Source: JACJYM01 sp965230495
Lineage (GTDB): Bacteria; Bacteroidota; Bacteroidia; Chitinophagales; Saprospiraceae
Direction of reading: 5' to 3'
Assembly (NCBI GenBank): GCA_965230495.1
Contig: OZ246004.1
Coordinates: 744,001 to 808,000, forward strand
Length of the DNA stretch: 64,000 nucleotides
The notes under the pieces were generated by a model, which saw nothing but the letters and a program-made list of their open reading frames with translations, was not told where the DNA came from and did no database searches. Shown here piece after piece: positions 1 through 8,267 of the stretch. Numbering within the stretch: position 1 is the first letter of the stretch; each line of letters begins with the position of its first letter. Position numbers and translations under genes: made by a program.

Positions 1-1039
1 CATTTTCTTTAGGTTTAATAACCTCTCGTAATGATAAGTCTACAAGTTCATCGGGTATTTGATTGTTTTTGTTTTGATCCTTAATTAGTTTAACATCTTC
101 CTTAGTAAGAGTGATTATTTGTCCTCTGTGCTTAGGATCCTCATAATTATAAAACAATAAACCTTTGAAAATATCCATCTTTATTAGATTGGCATTCCCT
201 TTCTTGGTTTTAAGGATTTCAGGATTTTTAGGAAAAGAGTCCAAAGCATCAAGATAAGTATCTAACTCATAATTAAGACAACATTTTAATCTACCACATT
301 GGCCTGATAATTTGGTTTGGTTGATAGAAATGTTTTGGTATCTGGCAGCATTGGTATTAACCGATTTGAAGTCAGATAGCCAAGTGGAACAACATAACTC
401 TCTTCCACAAGAGCCTACTCCTCCAATTCTACCTGATTCCTGACGAGTCCCTATTTGTCGCATTTCTATCTTGACACGAAATTCTTTTGCGTAGGATCTA
501 ACCAGTTCTCTAAAATCAACTCTTCCTCTTGCGGTGTAGTAAAAAGTGGCTTTTTTCCCGTCTCCTCTATATTCTACATCACCCATTTTCATGTCCAATC
601 CCATTGTTCTCGCAATGACTCTGGCTGTAATGAGTGCTTTCTTTTCTTTAGATCGTAGTTCTTCTAGTCTTTCTAAATCTCGAGTATTGGCCTTTCTTAT
701 GATCTTGTAAGTAACCTTGCTTTCAGGTGTATTCTTTTTTCTCATTTGCAATCTTACCAACTCACCACTGAGAGAGACTCGTCCTATATCATAACCTCCT
801 TGAACATCCACCAAAACCATATCTCCAGTAATGACTTTATGTTGTGGATTGATGTAAGCAAATTCTTTCCTTGCTCCCTTTTTAAAACTGACTTCTATAA
901 ATTGATAAGCGGTTGGATCGTCGTAATCTAAAACTGAAATCCAATCGTAAGTATTCATTCTATTACAAGTCCCTGAAGTACAGTGCCCATTGTTTTGACA
1001 ACCTGCGGGACTACCACTTCCACAAGACGAACATCCCAT
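1..1039 (-). CDS. RicT/YaaT-like PSP1-domain protein, 3' end cut by the window
   Basis: The reading frame starts with ATG at 1039 and stays open to the left edge, so the C-terminus is missing. The family (RicT/YaaT) is an iron-sulfur-binding PSP1-domain protein acting in RNA processing and regulatory complexes in Firmicutes; its role in Bacteroidota is not well defined. The conserved cysteine clusters of the family are visible as CGRELCC and CGRLKCCL in the second half. The first 30 residues form an extra Cys-rich extension (MGCSSCGSGSPAGC, then CxxxxC-type spacing) that I do not associate with the Firmicute proteins. In Bacteroidota this gene often sits beside gldH and DNA polymerase clamp-loader genes, but those would lie outside the window. 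Family assignment is firm; function here is inferred. Confidence 0.85.
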   Translation of the reverse strand, partial: MGCSSCGSGSPAGCQNNGHCTSGTCNRMNTYDWISVLDYDDPTAYQFIEVSFKKGARKEFAYINPQHKVITGDMVLVDVQGGYDIGRVSLSGELVRLQMRKKNTPESKVTYKIIRKANTRDLERLEELRSKEKKALITARVIARTMGLDMKMGDVEYRGDGKKATFYYTARGRVDFRELVRSYAKEFRVKIEMRQIGTRQESGRIGGVGSCGRELCCSTWLSDFKSVNTNAARYQNISINQTKLSGQCGRLKCCLNYELDTYLDALDSFPKNPEILKTKKGNANLIKMDIFKGLLFYNYEDPKHRGQIITLTKEDVKLIKDQNKNNQIPDELVDLSLREVIKPKEN

Positions 1040-1177
1040 ATTTTATATTTTTGCATAAGAGACTAAGCTCTTACATATTACAGTAAACTAAAATGTAAAA
1101 ATACGTTTAAAATATTAATTTATATCATTTTAACACTTTAGTCTATGAGATGTTTTAATGAATAGACATGATTGGAA

Positions 1178-1957
1178 TTAGGAAAAGGAGTTGATTATTT
1201 CTAATGCCCAATTATTCTTTTCCTTTTTTAGTTTTCTTAAACTGTGTTTAATGATCCATTTTGTTTCATTAGAATGTGTAGGTAGCCAAGATTCAATGAG
1301 CTTAGTGGCTACTTCAAGGTTGTCTTTGATAATATCATTAATGCAATTGGCCACAGAATTTTGTACGTACTTAGATTTATCCGCTTTTAGGTTGTTAAGA
1401 ATAGGAATAAGGGGGGCAGGATTATCAATAAAGATTTGCAATTTTTTGGCCCATGGCAGCCTCGGTCTTAATCCTTCACAGGAGAGTCTTCTTACATGAA
1501 AATTTGAATCTAAAGACCATTGGCTCATTTGCTTCATTGTCTTTTCATAATGATGAATGACATAAGGACGAATAGCGTATTCTGATGTATTCCTCATTGT
1601 AATTTGTTTTACGAAGTTCATAGAGATGTCAAAATCATCGAGCCCATATTTTTCTACATATTTAGCCAATGGCATTATCCAATAGAAATTAGTAAACATC
1701 CCAGTCTCTTCGTCATTTGGAGGGCCAAGTATTTTTTCAAGAATCCTAACGTTTGAGATAAAGTCATTCCTTAGAAATTGATGTAGTTTATCGGCAATTA
1801 GTTCAACTCTATCCTTCAATTCTAGAGGAATAACACCAGTTTTTATCTCATTACAAAATAATTGAGATTCAAATTCAGGATCGTGTTCTATAATTTTGCC
1901 TGCCAGCAGTTCCGCCAAACTTTCGTCAAACCAAAGCTTTAATTTTTTGTAAGCCAA
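1178..1957 (-). CDS. AlkC/AlkD-like HEAT-repeat DNA alkylation repair protein
   Basis: A 259-residue all-helical protein with the features of the AlkC branch of HEAT-like DNA glycosylases. The stretch HVRRLSCEGLRPRLPWA near residues 153-169 is typical of the family, and helical repeats follow (FIDNP..LIPIL, VQNSVANCINDI). Known members remove 3-methyladenine and related alkylated bases. It begins 6 bp after the stop of the upstream TIM-barrel gene on the same strand, so it is probably the last gene of the GMC-oxidoreductase operon, an unusual partner for sugar oxidation. Close relatives include proteins with no proven glycosylase activity, so catalytic function is less certain than the fold. 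Confidence 0.75.
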   Translation of the reverse strand: MAYKKLKLWFDESLAELLAGKIIEHDPEFESQLFCNEIKTGVIPLELKDRVELIADKLHQFLRNDFISNVRILEKILGPPNDEETGMFTNFYWIMPLAKYVEKYGLDDFDISMNFVKQITMRNTSEYAIRPYVIHHYEKTMKQMSQWSLDSNFHVRRLSCEGLRPRLPWAKKLQIFIDNPAPLIPILNNLKADKSKYVQNSVANCINDIIKDNLEVATKLIESWLPTHSNETKWIIKHSLRKLKKEKNNWALEIINSFS

Positions 1958-1963
1958 ACTGGA

Positions 1964-2905
1964 TCAATTGAACTGTTTTAGCAACAAATTTTTGGTCATG
2001 ATAATACCTTCTTCTTCTCCTAATCTATCGCCTTCGTACTCTACTCCGATAAAGCCTTGATATTTATGACTTCGTACAATCTCTATCATTTTAGCATAAT
2101 CAATGGAGGTCTCATTTCCATTATTGTCAAAATCATATGATTTGGCACTGACAGCTTTGGCATAGGGCATTAATTCCTCTACACCTTTGTATTTGTCATA
2201 CTCATCAATACAAGGTTTACCCCATTTTTCTCCATTTTCTCTTTTAAGACAAAAGTTGCCAAAGTCAGGTAACGTACCGCAGTTCGGACGATTTACTTTT
2301 TGTATAACTTCTGCTAATGCAGCTCCATTAGATGAAAGGTAGCCGTGATTTTCTACTAAAATATTTATACCCCTTTGTCTTCCAAACTCAGAGAGTTTTC
2401 TTAGACTCAGGACTGCTGCATTTTTCCACTTCTCCACATCATAGGGTTCTCCAAATAAGTTAACTCTTATACTATGACACCCCAAATATTTAGCTGCATC
2501 GACCCATTTTTTATGATTTTCAACAGCTTCATCTCTTTCTCCTTCATTAAGTGAAGCCAAATCACCTTCTCCGTCCACCATTATCAAAAGTTGCTCAACA
2601 TTGGCCTTTTCAGCTTTTTCCTTAAGCAAGTCCAATGATTCACTGTTTAAGACATGATCTTTATAGAATCCTCCTACGTATTCAATTCCTTCAAAGCCTA
2701 ATTCTGCCGCTTTGGAAGCAAAATCAAAGGGATTTAATTCTCCATTTTCAAAAGCTCGATGTAAAGACCATTGAGCTAATGATAGTTTAAATTCTTTATT
2801 AGTCTGCTCTTGTACCTTAGATTTTGTTTGGGGAGTATTCATCTTATCATTTTTACAAGAAGCAAAAGAAGAAAATACGAGGATAAAAATTATTGCTCTT
2901 TTCAT
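1964..2905 (-). CDS. Sugar isomerase/epimerase-like TIM-barrel lipoprotein
   Basis: A 313-residue protein of the xylose-isomerase-like TIM-barrel superfamily (AP endonuclease family 2 fold). The N-terminus is a lipoprotein signal with the lipobox Cys at about residue 17 (SSFASC), so it should be anchored in the periplasm or outer membrane. Barrel signatures include LAQWSLHRAF at the first strand, GFEGIEYVG, VENHGYLSS (metal-ligand type Glu/His region) and GVEYEGD at the end. It lies between the gluconate-2-dehydrogenase-like subunit and the AlkC-like gene in one minus-strand operon. Such exported isomerases accompany GMC oxidoreductases in sugar-oxidation clusters and could act on the keto-sugar produced. 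The substrate is unknown. Confidence 0.8.
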   Translation of the reverse strand: MKRAIIFILVFSSFASCKNDKMNTPQTKSKVQEQTNKEFKLSLAQWSLHRAFENGELNPFDFASKAAELGFEGIEYVGGFYKDHVLNSESLDLLKEKAEKANVEQLLIMVDGEGDLASLNEGERDEAVENHKKWVDAAKYLGCHSIRVNLFGEPYDVEKWKNAAVLSLRKLSEFGRQRGINILVENHGYLSSNGAALAEVIQKVNRPNCGTLPDFGNFCLKRENGEKWGKPCIDEYDKYKGVEELMPYAKAVSAKSYDFDNNGNETSIDYAKMIEIVRSHKYQGFIGVEYEGDRLGEEEGIIMTKNLLLKQFN

Positions 2906-2952
2906 ATGAATATTTTGTTTTTTGGATTTAACTTGATTTGTATAACTGTATA

Positions 2953-3507
2953 TTATAGTGCGTATACTCCTCCTACATCATCAAAAGGTATACATCCTTG
3001 GTAAGGCCCGGGTACGGGGTCAAAAATTAAGGCTTGTTTGGTGCCGATTTCTGATGTAAAATAACCGATCACAGTCAACTCCTTCATTTTTCTAAAAAGA
3101 CTGAATTCACCATTTTTCATGTTATTGGCTAAGTTTTTTAACTCTTGATTTTGATCTTTGAGATTTAAATCAACAAAATAGATGCCTGTCTTATCAAAGC
3201 AATCCACATTAAATTTATTCAACGCAGCTTTAAATTCTTGTTGCTCCTCTATAGTATGATTGTTAAACATGGAGGCATCAATATATCTATGAACCAATGC
3301 TTCTGACGCGGAAGGTGTATCGGTCCGAGGTATAATAAGATCGGCTAAACTTGTTGCCAGAGAGAGTTCTTTTTCTGTAAGGAATGAGGGAATCCAATTA
3401 TCAGAAGTATCAGCTTTACATCCACTCATTACTGATAAGGCACTACCACCAATAATGGAGTACCCTAAGACAAGGGTAGAAGCTTTTAGTATATCGCGTC
3501 TTTTCAT
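2953..3507 (-). CDS. Gluconate 2-dehydrogenase subunit 3 family protein (small subunit for the GMC oxidoreductase)
   Basis: A 184-residue protein beginning with a twin-arginine-like signal (MKRRDILKAS followed by a hydrophobic stretch and SGC). The mature part shows the family hallmark FLTEKELSLATSLADLIIPRTDTPSA near residues 42-67. In characterised enzymes this small subunit co-folds with the FAD-containing large subunit and carries it through the Tat system. The stop of the GMC gene and this start are 2 bp apart, which supports a heterodimer. The short length is normal for the family. No cytochrome c subunit is visible in this cluster, so the electron acceptor is not apparent. Confidence 0.88.
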   Translation of the reverse strand: MKRRDILKASTLVLGYSIIGGSALSVMSGCKADTSDNWIPSFLTEKELSLATSLADLIIPRTDTPSASEALVHRYIDASMFNNHTIEEQQEFKAALNKFNVDCFDKTGIYFVDLNLKDQNQELKNLANNMKNGEFSLFRKMKELTVIGYFTSEIGTKQALIFDPVPGPYQGCIPFDDVGGVYAL

Positions 3508-3509
3508 GT

Positions 3510-5210
3510 TTATTTATTATTAAGTTGATTTAAGGCATGTTGAGATGCTCTGGCCGTTAATGCCATGTAAGTAAGTGATGGATTAACACAAGATGCAGAG
3601 GTCATACATGCTCCATCAGTTATATATACATTTTTTGCAGCATGCACTTGATTAAATTTATTTAAAACTGAGGTTTTAGGATCTCTTCCCATTCTAGCCG
3701 TGCCCATTTCATGGATACCTAATCCAGGATTACAACCAGCATCGTAAGTTTTTACATTTTTAAGCCCACAAGTTTCTAATATTTCTGCTGCTGCATCCAT
3801 CATATCAACTCTCATATTAAGTTCGTTGTCTTTCCATTCTGCATCCATATTTAATGTAGGTTGGCCATTTATATCCAGTACTTTACGATTAAGGGATATT
3901 TTATTTTCATGATAAGGAAGACATTCACCAAATGCCATTAAGCCAAATCGCCACTTCCCCGGTGTTGAAGTCAACATGTTTTTGTACTCTTCGCCAAAAC
4001 TGGCTTCTGCGATATTGCGTTTCCATCCTTGCCTGCCTCCACCTCCTTGGTATCCATAACCTCGTAGAAAATCTTTTCTATTTGTTTTACCTCCTATGTT
4101 TCTAAATCTGGGAATATAAATGCCATTCGGTCTTCTTCCTTTATCGTATTGATCTTGAAACTGATCTGTTTCTCCACTTGCGCCCAATCTAAAGTGGTGG
4201 TCCATCACATTATGACCAAGTTCGCCACTGTCGTTTCCAAAACCATTGGGAAATCTGGAAGAAGTACTGTTGAGCATAATCCAAGTGCTTCCAAAAGCTG
4301 AGGCACATAGAAAAATTACTTTGGCAAAGTATTCTTTCGTTTCTTTTGTTTCAGTATCTAGGATTCTAACTCCTTTGGCTTTTTGTGTATTTTCATCAAA
4401 TATGATTTCGGTTACTAAAGAGAATGGTCTTATGGTCATTTTACCCGTGCTTTCCGCGGCGGGAAGAGTCGATGCATTGCTACTGAAATAAGCACCAAAC
4501 GGACATCCTCTCATACATCGATTTCTTGATAAGCAAGTTCCTCTATTGCCAAGGGGCTCAGTTAAATGAGCTGATCTCCCTATGGTTAGTATTCTATCTG
4601 TATAATTTTTTTTAATGTGTTCCCTGACGTGTTTTTCAATACAGTTTAATTCCATGGGAGGCAAAAAGTGACCATCAGGGAGTATATCGAGTCCCTCTTT
4701 TTGACCAGAAACACCTATGAATTTTTCTACCTTATCATACCATGGGACTAGATCTTTGTAACGAATAGGCCAATCTACAGCGATACCTTCTTTGGCGTTG
4801 GCTTCGAAATCTAAATCACTCCAACGATAACTCTGCCTGCCCCATAGTAAAGATCTTCCTCCAACATGATAAGCCCTTATCCAATCAAAAGGTTTAACTT
4901 CAGTATATGGATTTTCGGTGTCTTTTGGCCAATAGGCTTTAGTCGATTGCTCCATGGTATATCCGGTTCTTTTTTGAATCGGGTAGTCCTTCCATTCCTC
5001 AAGCGTTAATTCATTTCTGTTTGGCAATTCCCATTCTTCGAGATTGGCAGTGGGGTAGTCACCATGTTTTATCATTCTACCGCGTTCTAATACTAGTGTA
5101 TTTGCTCCACCTTCACAAAGTTCTTTTGCTGCCCAGCCACCACTTATTCCTGAACCGACAACGATAGCGTCATAACTTACCTCGTCTTTTCCTTTACCAT
5201 TGATATACAT
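3510..5210 (-). CDS. GMC-family FAD-dependent sugar/polyol dehydrogenase, large subunit
   Basis: A 566-residue glucose-methanol-choline oxidoreductase. The FAD-binding Rossmann motif GSGISGG lies at residues 19-25, followed by an acidic strand end (LVLERGR). A Cys-rich segment (RNRCMRGCPFGA) near the middle is typical of the gluconate/fructose dehydrogenase branch. The C-terminal active-site pair is present: His in GIHEMGTARMG (about residue 498) and Asn in CVNPSLTYM (about residue 541). There is no signal peptide, which fits piggy-back export with the Tat-signal small subunit encoded next. Related two-subunit enzymes oxidise gluconate, fructose or the 3-hydroxyl of glycosides. With two TIM-barrel isomerases in the operon, a 3-keto-sugar pathway is plausible but unproven. 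Confidence 0.9.
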   Translation of the reverse strand: MYINGKGKDEVSYDAIVVGSGISGGWAAKELCEGGANTLVLERGRMIKHGDYPTANLEEWELPNRNELTLEEWKDYPIQKRTGYTMEQSTKAYWPKDTENPYTEVKPFDWIRAYHVGGRSLLWGRQSYRWSDLDFEANAKEGIAVDWPIRYKDLVPWYDKVEKFIGVSGQKEGLDILPDGHFLPPMELNCIEKHVREHIKKNYTDRILTIGRSAHLTEPLGNRGTCLSRNRCMRGCPFGAYFSSNASTLPAAESTGKMTIRPFSLVTEIIFDENTQKAKGVRILDTETKETKEYFAKVIFLCASAFGSTWIMLNSTSSRFPNGFGNDSGELGHNVMDHHFRLGASGETDQFQDQYDKGRRPNGIYIPRFRNIGGKTNRKDFLRGYGYQGGGGRQGWKRNIAEASFGEEYKNMLTSTPGKWRFGLMAFGECLPYHENKISLNRKVLDINGQPTLNMDAEWKDNELNMRVDMMDAAAEILETCGLKNVKTYDAGCNPGLGIHEMGTARMGRDPKTSVLNKFNQVHAAKNVYITDGACMTSASCVNPSLTYMALTARASQHALNQLNNK

Positions 5211-5222
5211 TCTAAGATTTTA

Positions 5223-6089
5223 TTAATTACAAATTATCATTCCTTCTACCAGTGATACGATGGGGTCTTTTCTCAATGGAATAAACTCTTGAGAAATATA
5301 TCCTTCATATCCTGTACTCTTAATAGCTTTTACTATTGCTTCATAGTTTAACTCTTGCGAATCATTGATTTCATTTCTACCAGGAACTCCTCCTGTGTGG
5401 TAGTGAGAAATATAAGGGCTAATTTTTAGGATTGTGTCTATAATGTTTCCCTCCATAATCTGCATATGATAAATGTCGTATAGTAATTTGAAATTTGGTG
5501 AACCTATTTTTTCTACTAATTCTACCCCCCAACTTGTCTTATCACACATATAATCTTTGTGATCAATTTTACTGTTAAGTAGTTCCATTACAAGCCGAAC
5601 ATTATATTTTTCGCATATTTTAACCAACTTGTCCAGTCCAATGGCACAATTTTCTAATCCTTCTTTATCTGAGATGTTACCTCTATTTCCTGAAAAACAT
5701 ATAATTTGCTCAATACCTTTATCTGCAGCTTTAGGTATCAAGCTTTCATACTCTTCATATAGTTTGGAATGATAGACCTTATTGTTAAAACCCTTTGTAA
5801 TTCCTAGCTTACTTCCGTTGGAAATTGCACATTGGATGCCTTTGGATAAAACGATCTCCCATTGTTCAGGATCTAACAATTCAATAGAAGAGAGATTAAT
5901 ATCTTTGGCAATTTCAGTGAACTGTTCTAAGGGAATATTAGGATAACACCATTTACAAGCCGAATGCTTTATGGAACCCCCTGGATTTTGATCTAAAGTT
6001 TTTCGGAAAGAGTGGTTCGGAGTGGAAGACGATATAAACATACCTACACTTCCTAAAAGGGTGTTGGTTATCACATCTCTTCTCTTCAT
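5223..6089 (-). CDS. Hydroxypyruvate isomerase-like TIM-barrel protein, exported
   Basis: A 288-residue member of the xylose-isomerase-like TIM-barrel family. It starts with a twin-arginine-like leader (MKRRDVITNTLLGSVG), so export is likely. Family motifs include IELLDPEQW, VMELLNSKIDHKDY, LLYDIYHMQIMEGN (the metal-binding Asp/His region typical of hydroxypyruvate isomerase-like proteins), HYHTGGVPGRNEI and GYISQEFIP. It is the first gene of the minus-strand operon, 12 bp before the GMC oxidoreductase gene. It probably isomerises or cleaves a sugar intermediate together with the second TIM barrel at 1964-2905. The true substrate cannot be read from the sequence. Confidence 0.82.
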   Translation of the reverse strand: MKRRDVITNTLLGSVGMFISSSTPNHSFRKTLDQNPGGSIKHSACKWCYPNIPLEQFTEIAKDINLSSIELLDPEQWEIVLSKGIQCAISNGSKLGITKGFNNKVYHSKLYEEYESLIPKAADKGIEQIICFSGNRGNISDKEGLENCAIGLDKLVKICEKYNVRLVMELLNSKIDHKDYMCDKTSWGVELVEKIGSPNFKLLYDIYHMQIMEGNIIDTILKISPYISHYHTGGVPGRNEINDSQELNYEAIVKAIKSTGYEGYISQEFIPLRKDPIVSLVEGMIICN

Positions 6090-6180
6090 TTATTAAAAAA
6101 TTGCTAAAAGCTAAAGATGCAAAATAATAATTTAATTTCAATACTTGAAAAAGGGTATAATTGCAACAATGCAATATCCG

Positions 6181-8265
6181 TCAGAACTCGTACTTCCCAA
6201 TTAGCACAAAGTTTCTTCCTCTACTAACATTGTTTATAAGATCATCCGTATGATTAGTGCTATTGTCAGAACTTGTAATTCCAACGGTCTTTATGCCAAG
6301 TATGTTCTTGACACCTAAAGTTATGGTCAATTTATTCTTGAAAAAATACTTACTAAAAAGTAAATCAAGAAAGTCAATGGCTTCGACCCTTTTAGTCACA
6401 AGAACTCCATTCTCTATATTATAAGATGGTTCAGCACCCGTACGTCTATAATTTATTGTGGTGCTAAACATTTTCTCTGTATTTCTATAACCTAAAGAAT
6501 GGTTCATGTCAAAAATTGCCGAATAGGTAGGGGTATTAAATTCATCACTGGTTCCTGTAGACCAATACCCTAAATTCAAGCCACTATTTAAGAAGAATTT
6601 TTTATACATAAGGCCATAAGATAATTGAAAGCCGAAAACATCGAATTTATCAATATTTTGATATTGAAACCTTAATGGTTCATATTGAGATAAAATGATT
6701 TGATCTTTAACATTAGTGCTGTATGCCAAAAAACCTACATTCATTCCTCTATTGGAATAATCAACACCTAGTTGAATATCTTTTGAGATCTCAGGTTTTA
6801 GATCAACATTTCCTAGAACAAAATGATTTACGTCTATAAACTCAATATGAAGTTCTTTGAGTTCTGGACTCCTATAGCCATAAGCATATGATCCTCTTAG
6901 GGTCACTTTTTCATTTAAGTCATATTTTAATAGGAGAGCAGGAGTAAAGTTGTAATCATAGTAACTGTGTTTTGTCAATCTACCGGATAACGACAGCTTT
7001 ATGTTATCTCGTGGAGTATACTGAATAGCTGAATATATTGCAGCTTCGTTAGCTTCCGCGGTGTCAGATTCATCTCTAGTTGTGTCCAGAATTCTTCCAC
7101 CTTTACCAATTTCTCTATTGTAAGCAAGACCAAAAGTATATTCGAATTTTTCTCGGGGAAACGTTAGGTTTAATCTGGAAAAGTATGCATCAAATGTAGT
7201 TGTGTCAACTACGGTAAGATCTGGATCAATGGTCATGCTCTCTATATAGTATCTATAGTCGGTTTTCAATCTCTTAAACCTGTTATTAGATAAGGTGAAA
7301 TCTATATAAGCCAAATCTAGGACCTTGGCGTTAAAAAGTAAAGCAATGTCATTCCTATCTGTTTCAAATTTGATATCTGTAGCATAAGGATTAAAATTAG
7401 GACGTTTAACTGATCCATAATCTGAAAGTTCTTCCGAATTAGAGTCATACTTCAAAAGTAATTTTGAATCATCATTGATTCTATAACTGAAACTACTACC
7501 ATAACCATATTGTTTCTTGGGTTTCCATGGATATCTAAAGTAACTATCATAGGAACCATCTTCTTGAAGTACTCTGTCGATTATTCGAAGACTGTCTATA
7601 GGATATTGATCGTAATTATAATTTCGTCCATAGCCTGATATTCTAAATTTGTTTTTTTGATAACCAACATTAGCGGTCAGGTTTTGAGCTCCAATAGATT
7701 CTATTTGACCACTAACGGATCCGGATATGGAGTTGATTTGTGCTTGTTTGGTTATTATATTAATTACACCTCCCGCAGCATTATTTCCATAAAAATTAGA
7801 TAAAGGTCCTTGTACTACTTCTATTCTTTCAATATTCTGAAGAGGAATCTGGGAAATGTCTATAGAACCGTTAGATCTACCGATCATGGGCACACCATCA
7901 ATCAATATGGCTACATTATTTCCTGTCAATCCTCTCAAAGTAACTTGGGTGCCTAAAACGTTATCTTGTTTAAGTCTTATACCTGGAGAAATTAATAAAG
8001 CTTCATCTAAATGGGTAATACCTCTTTCTTCGATAACCTTTTTATCGATGATATCTATATTATTTAAGGCTTTTTTATAATGAGTAGGCTTATACTGAGC
8101 AGTAACTACAATATCTTCGAAATCTATGTCGAAGGCTATAGAGTCTAAAGGACTAGATTCGTTGGATTGAGAATATCCAAATACTAATGCTGATATAGAA
8201 AGAAAGATTGAGAAAGCTACATTCCGTAACCTTCTCAAATCATATGTCTTTAGTTTTTTCTTCAA
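6181..8265 (-). CDS. TonB-dependent outer-membrane receptor, likely haem/siderophore type
   Basis: A 694-residue TonB-dependent receptor: signal peptide at residues 1-33, a TonB-box-like segment (DIVVTAQYKP), a plug domain with VTLRGLTGNNVAILIDGVP and VQGPLSNFYGNNAAGGVINIITK (about residues 105-175), then a 22-strand-type barrel ending in an aromatic residue (GKYEF). It lacks the N-terminal carboxypeptidase-like domain of SusC proteins, which fits metal or haem uptake better than glycan import. It is 2 bp downstream of an HmuY-like gene on the same strand. HmuY-HmuR pairs take up haem in Porphyromonas, so haem import is the favoured role here. No HNHV or NPNL-type motif check was possible, so the ligand is inferred from context. 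Confidence 0.88.
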   Translation of the reverse strand: MKKKLKTYDLRRLRNVAFSIFLSISALVFGYSQSNESSPLDSIAFDIDFEDIVVTAQYKPTHYKKALNNIDIIDKKVIEERGITHLDEALLISPGIRLKQDNVLGTQVTLRGLTGNNVAILIDGVPMIGRSNGSIDISQIPLQNIERIEVVQGPLSNFYGNNAAGGVINIITKQAQINSISGSVSGQIESIGAQNLTANVGYQKNKFRISGYGRNYNYDQYPIDSLRIIDRVLQEDGSYDSYFRYPWKPKKQYGYGSSFSYRINDDSKLLLKYDSNSEELSDYGSVKRPNFNPYATDIKFETDRNDIALLFNAKVLDLAYIDFTLSNNRFKRLKTDYRYYIESMTIDPDLTVVDTTTFDAYFSRLNLTFPREKFEYTFGLAYNREIGKGGRILDTTRDESDTAEANEAAIYSAIQYTPRDNIKLSLSGRLTKHSYYDYNFTPALLLKYDLNEKVTLRGSYAYGYRSPELKELHIEFIDVNHFVLGNVDLKPEISKDIQLGVDYSNRGMNVGFLAYSTNVKDQIILSQYEPLRFQYQNIDKFDVFGFQLSYGLMYKKFFLNSGLNLGYWSTGTSDEFNTPTYSAIFDMNHSLGYRNTEKMFSTTINYRRTGAEPSYNIENGVLVTKRVEAIDFLDLLFSKYFFKNKLTITLGVKNILGIKTVGITSSDNSTNHTDDLINNVSRGRNFVLIGKYEF

Positions 8266-8267
8266 AT

